Shown: positions 1 to 7,838, counted from the stretch's first letter. The stretch: DNA of 32,341 bases from Desulfohalobiaceae bacterium (GCA_021737085.1 JAIPEP010000013.1:1-32341); one strand, 5' to 3'. A program made the numbers and translations. Notes: a model not told the origin generated them from the letters alone.

Positions 1-104
1 AAGAGCCCGAATCCCCAGTTATTATGGTAGTAGGCACTATGCAGCTCAGCAATCCGTCCTATGGAGCCGGGGATATACCCCTTGGCTATCTCCAACTCTG
101 ACAT
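1..104 (-). CDS. GNAT-family acetyltransferase, N-terminal part (runs off the window)
   Basis: The 34 visible residues begin MSELEIAKGYIPGSIGRIAE and continue with a run that includes AYYHNNWGFGL. This is the usual opening of small GCN5-related N-acetyltransferases of the MarR-associated type (GAIGRIVELH...YY...WGFG pattern). Most of the protein, including the acetyl-CoA binding loop, lies beyond position 1. The ATG at 104 is chosen because an agaggt Shine-Dalgarno-like sequence precedes it by about 5 nt. The reading frame stays open upstream for another 94 codons into an amidase-like segment, so a longer fusion product cannot be excluded. The substrate is unknown. Confidence 0.6.
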   Translation of the reverse strand, partial: MSELEIAKGYIPGSIGRIAELHSAYYHNNWGFGL

Positions 105-386
105 GCTTACCTCTGTTTCATTGCTCTGACGCATTTTCCCAAGGGCGTGCTGCAGGTCCTTGAGCAGGAAGGGGACTCCCGGAAAGGGCCCATCTTGGGT
201 CATCTCCGCGGGGGCTTCCGATACACGCTCGTACATGGGCCGAACGATGGCATTCAGCTTCGCATTATAGGCCTTGGCCCGACGGACTGCCTTCGCGCGG
301 ACCTCCGAAGCGGCGATCTCGCCGCTGCGGATCAGGCCGGCCAGCCCCCCTGCGTCGTAATAGGGGTATTCGGGGAATCCGCCCAT
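105..386 (-). pseudogene. Amidase N-terminal remnant fused in frame to the GNAT gene
   Basis: An ATG at 386 opens a frame whose residues 11-50 (containing LIRSGEIAASEVRAKAV and YNAKLNAIV) and 66-78 (GPFPGVPFLLKDL) match the start of amidase-signature hydrolases. Lys76 in LLKD corresponds to the Lys of the Ser-Ser-Lys triad. The glycine/serine-rich segment with the catalytic serines never follows. After about residue 79 the sequence changes character and runs without a stop into the acetyltransferase at 104. Amidases are about 450-500 residues, so this is a fragment, most likely a deletion scar. A TAA lies nine codons upstream and no good ribosome site precedes 386. A genuine short leader domain on the acetyltransferase is less likely. 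Confidence 0.5.
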
Positions 387-678
387 AGGCTCGTGACTCG
401 TTCGGAGTTACAAGTGAAAGGTGAATGGTCAGAGCCTATTCCGCATCAAAACAGTGTGTCAATCGGAAACGGGCGAGGGGAAAAGGTGCCGGGCGGGGGC
501 GCGTTGAACTGCGCTGCCCATTTTTTGAGGGAAGAACAGGCTCATGTAGCTCAGGCTACAGCACTGCTTGTTTGCGGATGCTACAAGAACAAAACAACCG
601 AGTCGATCCCAGGCCGGTCCTTGTTTTACCGAATCGAGTTGCCGGGCCGGCGGAAACCAAACAGATAAGGAGTAGCAT
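387..678 (+). other. acsB upstream region with leader hairpins
   Basis: No gene is seen in these 292 nt. TGTAGC at 545-550 can pair with GCTACA at 555-560 (loop TCAG) or with a second GCTACA at 580-585, giving two mutually exclusive hairpins. Nearer the gene, GCCGGTCC (613-620) pairs with GGGCCGGC (644-651) over 8 bp including one G-T pair. The acsB ribosome site (aaggag, about 667-672) follows directly. No convincing -35/-10 pair or FNR-type palindrome was found. The structures suggest a folded 5' leader; a regulatory role is inference. Confidence 0.35.
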
Positions 679-2919
679 ATGTCCAAGCTCGTGGCATTCG
701 CGGCCATTCAGGGCGCGTACAACGTGGTCTCCAAGGCCGAGGGTCAGCTGAACCGCGCCCTGCAGACCTATGAGGCCAGCACCAAGGTGGAGTTTCCCAA
801 CACGGCGTACTATCTCCCGGTGATCTATTCCCTCACCGGACACAAGGTGCAGACCCTGGAGGACATGCAGGAGCCCCTGCGCATCGCCAAGGGTCTTCTG
901 CCTCCCCACGTGAAGAGCACCAACCATCTGCCTTTTCTGGGCCCCTTGCTGGATGCGGGCATGGCCACCATGTTCTGCTTCGAGATCCAGGAGGCGCTGA
1001 ACTACATTAACGATCCCGACTTCTACCTGCCCACCGCGGAGGATATCGACGAGGACCACAACAAGATCTGGCTGGGCGCGGCAGACGATGTGATCATGCG
1101 CAAGCGCGGGGTGGAGTTCGTGGACGGCAGCGCCCCGGGTTTCGCGGCTATCGTGGGCGCGGCCCCCGATCCGGAGACAGCCAAGATGATCGTGGAGGAC
1201 TATCAGCAGAAGAACCTCTATATCTTCCTGGCGGCCAACCAGAACGGGACCACTTGCGCGGAGCAGCTCCGCGAGGCCGGGGTGCAGATCGGCTGGGGAA
1301 CCCGGATTGTCCCCTTCGGCCCGGACATCTCCGCCTCGGTCTTCGCCCTCGGCTTCGCCAACCGGGCGGCCATGGCCTTTGGCGGTGTCCAGCCCGGTGA
1401 CTACAAGAACATTCTCCTTTACAACAAGAACCGCATCTTCGCCTTTGTCAACGCCTTGGGCGAGGTTAACGCGGAGTGGGCCGCAGCCGCGGCCGGCGCG
1501 GTGAACTGGGGCTTCCCCACCATCGCGGACACGGACATTCCGGAAATCCTGCCCACGGGAGTGTGCACCTACGAGCACGTGGTGGCCGACGTGCCCCACG
1601 ACCAGATTGTGGACAAATCCATCATGACCCGGGGGCTGAAGGTAACCGTGAGCAAGGTGGACATCCCCTGCGCCTTCGGTCCTGCATACGAGGGCGAGCG
1701 GATCCGGAAGAAGGACCTGCACGCCCAGATGGGCGGGGGCAAGACGCAGTGCACCGAGCTGTTGCAGATGGCGGACATGAACTCCGTGGAGGACGGCAAG
1801 GTGGAGGTCGTCGGCCAGGATCTTTCCGACATCAACGCGGGGGACACCCTGCCGCTCGGCATCTACGTGCAGGCCGCCGGCCGCGAGTTCCAGGAGGACT
1901 TTGAGCCCATCCTGGAGCGGCAGATCCACCACATCGTGAACTACATCCAGGGTGTGATGCACATCGGGCAGCGGGACATCTCCTGGGTGCGGATCGGCAC
2001 GCACGCCATCGAGAAGGGTTTTACCCTGAAGGATCTGGGCGTGGCCATCCACGCCAAGCTGCACCAGGACTTCGGCAAGATCCTGGACCGGCTGCAGGTG
2101 ACGCTGTATACCAAGCAGGAGGATGTGGACAAGCTGACCCAGCGGGCGCGGCAGGTCTACAAGGCCCGGGACGAGCGCGTGGAGAACATGCGGGACGAGG
2201 ATGTGGAGACCTACTACTCCTGCACCCTGTGCCAGAGCTTTGCTCCCTCGCACGTGTGCACGGTGAGCCCGGAGCGGACGGGCCTGTGCGGTGCGTACAA
2301 CTGGATGGACTGCAAGGCGTCCTACGAGATCAACCCCACCGGCCCCAACCAGCCCATCGAGAAGGGCGAGTCCACGGATCAGTGGCGCGGGCAGTGGAAG
2401 GGTGTGAACGAGTTCGTGTACAACGCCTCCAAGGGCTCGGTGGACCACTACAACTTCTACTCCATCGTGCACGACCCCATGACCACCTGCGGCTGCTGTG
2501 AGTGCGTTGCCGCAGTGCTGCCGCAGTGCAACGGGGTGATGACCGTGAACCGGGAGTATCAGGGAGACACGCCCTGCGGGATGACCTTCACTACCCTTGC
2601 GGGCACCGTGGGCGGCGGCGCTTCGACCCCGGGCTTTGTGGGGCACTCCAAGTTCAACATCTGCCAGCGTAAGTTCATCCGCGCCGAGGGTCCTACGGAC
2701 CAGGAGCACGCCGGCCTGCTGCGGATGGTGTGGATGCCCAAGATGCTCAAGGAAGAGATCAAGGATCGCCTGAACCAGCGCGCCGAGGAGCTGGGTTATC
2801 CGGATCTGATCGACCGGATCGCGGACGAGACAGTGGGAACCACCGAGGATGAGATCCTTCCCTTTCTAAAAGAGAAGAAGCATCCCGCTGTGGAGATGCA
2901 CGACATCATGTCCAGCTAG
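679..2919 (+). CDS. acsB: CO-methylating acetyl-CoA synthase, alpha subunit of CODH/ACS
   Basis: This cytoplasmic enzyme makes acetyl-CoA from CO, CoA and the methyl group of the corrinoid protein, in the last step of the Wood-Ljungdahl pathway (or runs in reverse in acetate oxidation). At 746 residues it is the full bacterial form with the N-terminal CODH-docking domain; archaeal CdhC lacks that domain. The [4Fe-4S] ligands of the A-cluster are Cys515, Cys518, Cys527 and Cys537, and the distal nickel is bound by the Cys604-Gly605-Cys606 motif. All are offset by exactly nine from Moorella numbering (506, 509, 518, 528, 595-597). Phe521 in CQSF is also kept. The start follows aaggag by 6-7 nt. 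Its usual partners (acsA/cooS, acsC, acsD, acsE) are not adjacent, so here it is a single-gene unit closed by two hairpins. Confidence 0.97.
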   Translation: MSKLVAFAAIQGAYNVVSKAEGQLNRALQTYEASTKVEFPNTAYYLPVIYSLTGHKVQTLEDMQEPLRIAKGLLPPHVKSTNHLPFLGPLLDAGMATMFCFEIQEALNYINDPDFYLPTAEDIDEDHNKIWLGAADDVIMRKRGVEFVDGSAPGFAAIVGAAPDPETAKMIVEDYQQKNLYIFLAANQNGTTCAEQLREAGVQIGWGTRIVPFGPDISASVFALGFANRAAMAFGGVQPGDYKNILLYNKNRIFAFVNALGEVNAEWAAAAAGAVNWGFPTIADTDIPEILPTGVCTYEHVVADVPHDQIVDKSIMTRGLKVTVSKVDIPCAFGPAYEGERIRKKDLHAQMGGGKTQCTELLQMADMNSVEDGKVEVVGQDLSDINAGDTLPLGIYVQAAGREFQEDFEPILERQIHHIVNYIQGVMHIGQRDISWVRIGTHAIEKGFTLKDLGVAIHAKLHQDFGKILDRLQVTLYTKQEDVDKLTQRARQVYKARDERVENMRDEDVETYYSCTLCQSFAPSHVCTVSPERTGLCGAYNWMDCKASYEINPTGPNQPIEKGESTDQWRGQWKGVNEFVYNASKGSVDHYNFYSIVHDPMTTCGCCECVAAVLPQCNGVMTVNREYQGDTPCGMTFTTLAGTVGGGASTPGFVGHSKFNICQRKFIRAEGPTDQEHAGLLRMVWMPKMLKEEIKDRLNQRAEELGYPDLIDRIADETVGTTEDEILPFLKEKKHPAVEMHDIMSS

Positions 2920-2927
2920 CATAGTTT

Positions 2928-2966
2928 CCGTAAGCAAAGTCCTCTTTGCGGACGGGAATTATTTTA
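2928..2966 (+). terminator. First hairpin after acsB
   Basis: CCGT (2928-2931) and GCAAAG (2934-2939) pair with CTTTGC (2944-2949) and ACGG (2952-2955) around a TCCT loop, with an AA/GG internal mismatch. An AT-rich run (gaattatttta) follows. It begins only 9 nt after the acsB stop and is probably a modest intrinsic terminator. Confidence 0.5.
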
Positions 2967-2972
2967 GGCCAG

Positions 2973-3036
2973 CCCGCCCTGCACCCACTTGCTCGAAACC
3001 AGATACCGAGCAAGTGGGTGCAGGGCGGGTTCTTCT
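2973..3036 (+). terminator. Perfect 23-bp hairpin between acsB and the CRP-family gene
   Basis: Positions 2973-2995 and 3007-3029 are exact inverted complements (23 bp, GC-rich, CCCGCC...TTGCTCG) around an 11-nt loop. TTCTTCT follows. An intrinsic terminator isolating acsB is the simplest reading. The stem is far longer than needed for termination and lies about 50 nt before the next start codon, so a palindromic repeat or processing site is also possible. Confidence 0.7.
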
Positions 3037-3081
3037 AATTCGGGCCAAAACGGCCCGCGAGTCCAAATAGGACGGGAGTCC

Positions 3082-3768
3082 ATGACAGGCAAGGACGGTC
3101 CTACCGGCGGGCAGGAGGACCCTGTCGCCTCGGAGAGCCTCAAGGGCCTTTCCGAGGAGGAGATCCACTTTCTAAGCCAAAGGGCGGCGCGGCAGGATTT
3201 CCAGTCCGGGGAGGCCGTTTTCCTACAGGGCGATTCGTCCAGCTCCCTGTTCTTCATTAGGGCCGGCAGGATCAAGCTGAGCAAGGTCCTGGAGGACGGC
3301 AGTGAAATCCTGCTGGATATCCGCGGAGCAGGGGATTTCATCGGAGAGTATATATTCAGCCGGGCAGGACCGGAGGCCCCGGCCTCGGCTTGGTGCATGG
3401 AACCGAGCAGCCTTAGCGAGTTCACTCAGGCGCTCTTCGAGCAGATAACGCGGGAGCGGCCGGAAATCGGCATCCAGGTCATCAGGCGGCTGGGCCGTCA
3501 GATTGCTTCCCTGACCAGCCGTGTAGGCTCCATGTCCATACCCCGACTGGAGGACCGGCTTTACCGTGTGCTGGCGGATTTGGCCCAGGAGCACGGCACT
3601 CGCGAGGAGCGGGGCTACCGCATCGGATTTCCCGTCACCCACGAGGAGCTCAGCTTCCTCGTAGGCGCCCATCGGGTAAGTATTACCAGGGCCCTGAAGT
3701 CCCTCAAGGATGCCGGATACATCGTCCAGGAAGGCCGGACCATGCTTTTCCCCTATCTTTACGGATAA
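3082..3768 (+). CDS. CRP/FNR-family transcriptional regulator
   Basis: This 228-residue regulator has an N-terminal cyclic-nucleotide-binding-type beta-roll (about residues 20-115, with SGEAVFLQGDSSSSLFFIRAG and GAGDFIGEYIF). A dimerisation helix and a C-terminal winged helix follow (about 150-228). The recognition helix is in THEELSFLVGAHRVSITRALK. It lacks the N-terminal cysteine set of true FNR and has a single Cys (SAWCME), so it is not an O2-sensing FNR of the E. coli type; the ligand is unknown. The ATG at 3082 follows gggag closely; an upstream in-frame extension would read through the 23-bp hairpin and is rejected. Palindromes of the CRP/FNR class exist elsewhere in the window (6062, 27891, 29989), but nothing ties this protein to them. 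Its place after acsB suggests control of carbon or redox metabolism, which is inference. Confidence 0.9.
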   Translation: MTGKDGPTGGQEDPVASESLKGLSEEEIHFLSQRAARQDFQSGEAVFLQGDSSSSLFFIRAGRIKLSKVLEDGSEILLDIRGAGDFIGEYIFSRAGPEAPASAWCMEPSSLSEFTQALFEQITRERPEIGIQVIRRLGRQIASLTSRVGSMSIPRLEDRLYRVLADLAQEHGTREERGYRIGFPVTHEELSFLVGAHRVSITRALKSLKDAGYIVQEGRTMLFPYLYG

Positions 3769-3892
3769 ACCCTTGCTTTCCTCTTAGCCACAAAGAACAG
3801 GCACCTGTCGCCCAGCCATTTGGGGCATTCTCTGCTGCCGCGGTAACTATTCAGCACTTCTATGGACTCAGCGTAAATGCCCCGTGAACATT

Positions 3893-3933
3893 ATGGTTTC
3901 GCGAGGAGGTGAATAGCTACCTGCCGCGAACCA
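3893..3933. terminator. Hairpin between convergent genes
   Basis: ATGGTT(T)CGCG at 3893-3903 pairs with CGCGAACCAT at 3924-3933, and AGGT/ACCT add an inner stem around GAATAGCT. It lies between the CRP-family gene (plus) and the CoA-transferase gene (minus), where a bidirectional terminator is expected. No strong T-tract is present. Confidence 0.45.
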
Positions 3934-3945
3934 TTTCTGGCCAGC

Positions 3946-5823
3946 TCAGGCAGCGGACTCCTCCCCGAAGGCCATGTGGATCTCCACATCTCCCCCGCCG
4001 CTCATCTTGATCCGGGCGTTGGGATAGCGCTTTTGGAAAACGTGGATCATTTTGGTGTTCTCGTTTAGCACCGTGGCAATGAATCCCTTATAGCCGTTTT
4101 CCCTGGCGATGGATTCCAGGATGGAGAGGAGGTAGCTCCCGATCCCCTTATCCTGGAAGTCCTCCCGGACCACGAAGGCAACCTCTGCGTATCCCTCCTG
4201 CTCCTCGGACTCCGCGTAGGATCCGATGGCCACGATCTCTTTGCGCTGGCCCTTCTGCATCTGACCGATAATGGACATGTTCCTCTTGTAATCCACCAGG
4301 GCCCACTGCTCCTGCAGCATGTTCCGGGAGAATATTTTCCGTCTCTGGAAGAAGCGGTAGTAGACCGTGGTGTCCTGCAGGGAGTAGAAGAAATTCCTCG
4401 AGGCGAATTCGTCCGATGGCAACAGGGGGCGGAACTCGACTGTCTTATCCTCCGGCAACTGCAGGTAGTACTTGTACTTTTCCAGGAAAATGAGGTCCTG
4501 TTTGGTGGGAGGGAGCTGGTCCGCGAAGATATAGTGCCGCTTTTTGGCCTCGTTGATCAACTCTTCCCGGAATTTGGGATGGGCGATCTGGGTGAGCTCC
4601 ATGACCCGCTGGTAGATGCCCTTGCCGTGCAGCTCGGCAATCCCGTATTCCGTGACCACGATGTCCACGTCGCCTCTGGTGGTGGCTACCCCTGCACCTT
4701 CGCTCAAATGGGGAACAATGCGCGAAACTTCTCCGTTCTGGGCGGTGGAGGGTAGCGCGATAATGGAGAATCCCCCATTGGAGAGCTTACTGCCCCGGAT
4801 GAAGTCCACCTGGTCGCCTATTCCGCTGTAGAAAAGATACCCCTTGGAATCAGTGCAGATCTGACCGGTGAGATCGACCTCCAGTGCGGAGCTGAGGGAG
4901 ATCAGATTGTCGTTGCGGGCGATCTGGTTGGGATCGTTCACGAACTCCGAGGAGCGGAAGTAGAAGAGGGGATTGTTGTCCAGATAGTCGTATAGCTCAG
5001 TAGAGCCCATGCACAGGGAGCAGACAATCCTGCCGGGGAGCAGGGATTTCTTTTTGTTGGTGATCACCCCTTTTTGCAGCAGGGGAAGGAAGCCGTTGGT
5101 TATGACCTGGGTGTGCAGGCCGAGATCCTTTTTGCGGTCCAAATAGGGCAAAATGGAATCCGGGAGATGGCCGAAGCCCACCTGGAGGGTGGCCCCGTCG
5201 TTTACGAGCTGATTGACGTACCCGGCGATGCGCTCCACGATGTCCACGTTCTTGGATGTGGGTATGGCCTCGCACAGAGGCTCTTCGTGTTCCACAAGGT
5301 AGTCTATGTCCTTTATGTGGATGAAGCTGTCCCCCCAGGTCCGGGGCATGGAGGGATTGAGCTGGGCGATAATCATACCCGCGTTCATCATCCCGGCCAA
5401 GGTGATGTCCACGGAGATGCCCAGGCTGCAGTAGCCAAAGCGGTCCGGCGGGCTGACCTGGATCAGGGCCACATCGAGACCGATCTTCTGTGAGTGGAAG
5501 AGCTCGGGTATTTGCGAGAGGTAGGCCGGGACGTAGTCGATCTTTCCCTCGAAGGCGGCTTGTCGCATGCGCTGGCTTATGAAGAAGAGCTTCAGGGAGA
5601 AGCGATTGAGGAAGGACTTGTCATTGACATAGTCGGAAAAAGTGTAGGAGAGCATCTGATAGCACACGATATCCTGGATGGACCGTTCCTGGACCATGGC
5701 GTGTATGAGCTTTTGCGGCTCCCCACAGCCGGTGCCCACGAAGACGCGGCTGCCGTTCTTGATCTTGGTAACCGCAGTTTCTGGATGGAGCACTTTTTCC
5801 GGGCAGTAACTGTGGATGTCCAT
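3946..5823 (-). CDS. Acetyl-CoA hydrolase/CoA-transferase fused to a GNAT acetyltransferase domain
   Basis: The 625-residue product has two parts. Residues 1 to about 430 are an acetyl-CoA hydrolase/4-hydroxybutyrate-type CoA-transferase; they contain VFVGTGCGEPQKLIHAM, QVGFGHLPDSILPYL, CMGSTELYDYLDNNPLFYF and VVTEYGIAELHGKGI. The Glu of GSTELYD is the likely catalytic residue that forms the glutamyl-CoA thioester; this is from family knowledge and not proven here. Residues about 465-625 are a GNAT domain with VAFVVREDFQDKGIGSYLL, the acetyl-CoA-binding loop. The start ATG at 5823 has a caggag site. Longer upstream reading overlaps the divergent radical SAM gene and is rejected. The protein probably moves CoA between short-chain acids. 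The GNAT part may acetylate a protein lysine in response to acetyl-CoA, which is inference. Confidence 0.9.
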   Translation of the reverse strand: MDIHSYCPEKVLHPETAVTKIKNGSRVFVGTGCGEPQKLIHAMVQERSIQDIVCYQMLSYTFSDYVNDKSFLNRFSLKLFFISQRMRQAAFEGKIDYVPAYLSQIPELFHSQKIGLDVALIQVSPPDRFGYCSLGISVDITLAGMMNAGMIIAQLNPSMPRTWGDSFIHIKDIDYLVEHEEPLCEAIPTSKNVDIVERIAGYVNQLVNDGATLQVGFGHLPDSILPYLDRKKDLGLHTQVITNGFLPLLQKGVITNKKKSLLPGRIVCSLCMGSTELYDYLDNNPLFYFRSSEFVNDPNQIARNDNLISLSSALEVDLTGQICTDSKGYLFYSGIGDQVDFIRGSKLSNGGFSIIALPSTAQNGEVSRIVPHLSEGAGVATTRGDVDIVVTEYGIAELHGKGIYQRVMELTQIAHPKFREELINEAKKRHYIFADQLPPTKQDLIFLEKYKYYLQLPEDKTVEFRPLLPSDEFASRNFFYSLQDTTVYYRFFQRRKIFSRNMLQEQWALVDYKRNMSIIGQMQKGQRKEIVAIGSYAESEEQEGYAEVAFVVREDFQDKGIGSYLLSILESIARENGYKGFIATVLNENTKMIHVFQKRYPNARIKMSGGGDVEIHMAFGEESAA

Positions 5824-6061
5824 AAAATTCTCCTGCTTCGTGAGGTAAGCGGTGGACGCCAACCTGTGGCAAAGTAAACATATTGACAATATTTTCCAGA
5901 ATGCGTCAATTGGGTATGGTCGCTTTAAGCATAGAGGCAAAGGGACCGGCATAATGGAAACCGCAGCAGAAGGCCGGCATGGCCTCAGTTCGCTTGGAGG
6001 CGATCGCTTTCCTGGAATGTTTTTTTCTGCCGGGAAAGGAAAAAGCCAATAACTCGAGGCC

Positions 6062-6075
6062 TTGACAGACGTCAA
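6062..6075. promoter_or_regulatory. FNR/HcpR-type palindrome TTGACAGACGTCAA
   Basis: Perfect TTGAC-N4-GTCAA inverted repeat, the spacing used by CRP/FNR-family dimers. Its centre is only about 31 nt before the ATG at 6100, too close for class II activation of that gene. It would fit repression, or control of the divergent CoA-transferase gene from a distance. No matching -10 was found. Confidence 0.4.
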
Positions 6076-6099
6076 TAGTCGCGGAAGGGAGATTTCTGG

Positions 6100-6978
6100 A
6101 TGGAAGGAATGCATTACGAAGGATCCTGCATCAGGCCTCCTAGCGAGGCGCACAGTATCCTGCTTCAGGTGACTACGGGCTGCTCCCACAATAAGTGCAC
6201 CTTTTGCGGATCCTATAAGGATAAGCGCTTCCGGATCAAGGAGGAGGACCTCATTTTCCGGGACATTCGCTGGGCTGCTCAGCACGGTCGCCATCACCGG
6301 CGGCTCTTTCTGATGGACGGAGATGCGCTGATCATTCCCCAAGAGCGTCTGGTCCGGATCCTGGAGGAGATCAATCGTCAGATGCCCTGGCTGGAGCGCA
6401 TCGGAACCTATGCCAACGCCAAGAGCATCAGGAAGAAAACACCACAGCAGCTGCGACAATTGGCGGAGAAAAAGCTGAGTATCGTCTATCTGGGTATGGA
6501 GAGCGGGGATGACCAGGTGCTCCAGGCGGTGTGCAAGGGCGCGTCTGCCGGGGAAATGATTGACAGGGGCCGCAAGATGAGGCAGGCCGGTATCCGGCTT
6601 TCCGTGACCGTGTTGCTCGGTATAGCCGGCAGAGAAGGGTCCCTGCGCCACGCCAGGGCCACGGGCGAGGCACTGACCGCAATGGACCCAGATTACGTGG
6701 GGGCGCTGACAGTCATGCTCTTGCCCGGAACGCCGCTTTACGAGGATTTTCGAAGCGGGGTCTTCCAGCTCCCGGACGAGGAAGGGATCCTGCGAGAGCT
6801 GGCGGAAATGCTCCGGCATACCCAGCTGAGCAAGGGCTTATTCGTTTCCAACCACGCCTCCAACTATCTTCCCCTCAAGGTACAATTTCCCGGGGGCAAG
6901 GAACAGGGCTTAGCCCAGATCGACAGGGCGATCCAAGGGGAAACCTCCCTGAAGCCGGAATGGCTCAGGGCCCTGTAG
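6100..6978 (+). CDS. Radical SAM protein
   Basis: The 292-residue protein carries TTGCSHNKCTFCGSYKDKRF (Cys28, Cys33, Cys36, a CX4CX2C spacing). This is the [4Fe-4S]/S-adenosylmethionine site of a widespread YgiQ/HemN-like family in anaerobes. Further radical-SAM-barrel features are the segment with YLGMESGDDQVLQAV and the LPGTPLYEDF region. There is no B12-binding domain ahead of the cysteines and no obvious auxiliary cluster, so the reaction cannot be assigned. The start ATG is preceded by gaagggag at about 8 nt. It stands alone, divergent from the CoA-transferase gene, with an FNR-like palindrome just upstream. Confidence 0.85.
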   Translation: MEGMHYEGSCIRPPSEAHSILLQVTTGCSHNKCTFCGSYKDKRFRIKEEDLIFRDIRWAAQHGRHHRRLFLMDGDALIIPQERLVRILEEINRQMPWLERIGTYANAKSIRKKTPQQLRQLAEKKLSIVYLGMESGDDQVLQAVCKGASAGEMIDRGRKMRQAGIRLSVTVLLGIAGREGSLRHARATGEALTAMDPDYVGALTVMLLPGTPLYEDFRSGVFQLPDEEGILRELAEMLRHTQLSKGLFVSNHASNYLPLKVQFPGGKEQGLAQIDRAIQGETSLKPEWLRAL

Positions 6979-7202
6979 GACCGATAGGGGGGCTGCATTC
7001 TCTAGGGCAGAAGGTCTCCGGAAGTGGGTGCTTCCACACCAAAGATAAGGCTCCCTGCGGTCTAGTGAAAGAAGGAACAATCGAAACAGGCCCAGTGAGC
7101 TGTCAGTTGTACATTTTTTTCCCTGGGGAATCCGGAGGGCTCTACAACCTTCATTCCCCGGTGGATCCGGGCACAAACAAGCATGAAAATGCTGCGAGGC
7201 TC

Positions 7203-7254
7203 GCCCTGTTGAATCCTGTCTCTGACAGGGCAGCTAAGCTGCATTCAACAGGGC
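7203..7254. other. Perfect three-way-junction inverted repeat upstream of the atp operon
   Basis: GCCCTGTTGAAT (7203-7214) pairs exactly with ATTCAACAGGGC (7243-7254). The 28 nt enclosed are fully used by two further hairpins: CCTGTC-TCT-GACAGG (7215-7229) and GCAGC-TAA-GCTGC (7230-7242). No base is unpaired at the junction. GCCCTGT can instead pair with ACAGGGC at 7225-7231, so two folds compete. It could be a transcript leader element, a REP-like or single-strand-recognised mobile sequence, or an attachment-type site. The rest of the 6979-7421 gap holds no gene. TTGACA at 7328-7333 could be a -35 box but lacks a good -10 partner. Confidence 0.55.
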
Positions 7255-7421
7255 AAGGCGGGTGGACGCTGAAGCGCGGTTCTCATCCGGGGTTTGCCAT
7301 GAGAGGACCAGCAGCAGCAAAAAAGTTTTGACAGCTTCCCGGAAATACGTTAAGGGATTACTCGTTTTGCAATATATTTCACAAAGTCGCTAAAGCAGAT
7401 CGCAATAAAAAGGGGGCTGAT

Positions 7422-7838
7422 ATGATTGAGCTGAATGCGACCCTGTTAATTCAGATGGTGAATTTTTTGATATTGCTCGCGATCCTTAATCTGATCCTCT
7501 ATCGCCCCATCCGAGGGATTATCAAAAGGCGCTCGGAAAAGCTCGCTGCGGATATGAATGACGTGGAGAAATTCAATGAGCAGGCCGAGAAAAAGCTCCA
7601 TGACTATGAGCAGTCTTTGCAGGAAGCCAGAACCGAGGCCGGAGCCATCCGCAACGAGTACCGCGGTGAGGGCTCGGAAAAGGAAAAAGAGATAGTAGAT
7701 CAAGCCAAGCAAGAGGCCGCACAAGAGCTGGAAGAGAGCAGAAAGCAACTGCGGCAGCAGCGGGAAGGGGCACAACAGAAGCTACTGCAGGAAATCGACC
7801 AATACGCGGAGAAGGTGGCACAGAAGGTTATGAGCTAG
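7422..7838 (+). CDS. ATP synthase F0 subunit b'
   Basis: The 138-residue protein has one N-terminal membrane segment (VNFLILLAILNLILYRPI, residues about 12-30) followed by a long charged coiled coil. This is the layout of the peripheral-stalk b' subunit that pairs with the b subunit encoded next. The start has an aaaaaggggg site. Desulfovibrionales commonly carry b' and b in tandem before delta-alpha-gamma-beta-epsilon, with the a and c subunit genes elsewhere in the genome; neither is in this window. An intrinsic terminator overlaps its stop codon, separating it from the rest of the operon. Confidence 0.9.
   Translation: MIELNATLLIQMVNFLILLAILNLILYRPIRGIIKRRSEKLAADMNDVEKFNEQAEKKLHDYEQSLQEARTEAGAIRNEYRGEGSEKEKEIVDQAKQEAAQELEESRKQLRQQREGAQQKLLQEIDQYAEKVAQKVMS

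Noticed and set aside
556-2709. Long open frame antisense to acsB
   Set aside because: It is a mirror of GC-biased codon positions in acsB, has no recognisable family and no independent ribosome site, and acsB is certain.
5824-6819. N-terminal extension of the CoA-transferase into the divergent radical SAM gene
   Set aside because: The ATG at 5823 has a good ribosome site and the family start; the extension is antisense to an unmistakable radical SAM gene.
7328-7356. TTGACA upstream of the atp operon as a promoter
   Set aside because: At 16-18 nt spacing the downstream hexamers (TAAGGG and neighbours) are poor -10 boxes, so it was not listed as a separate feature.
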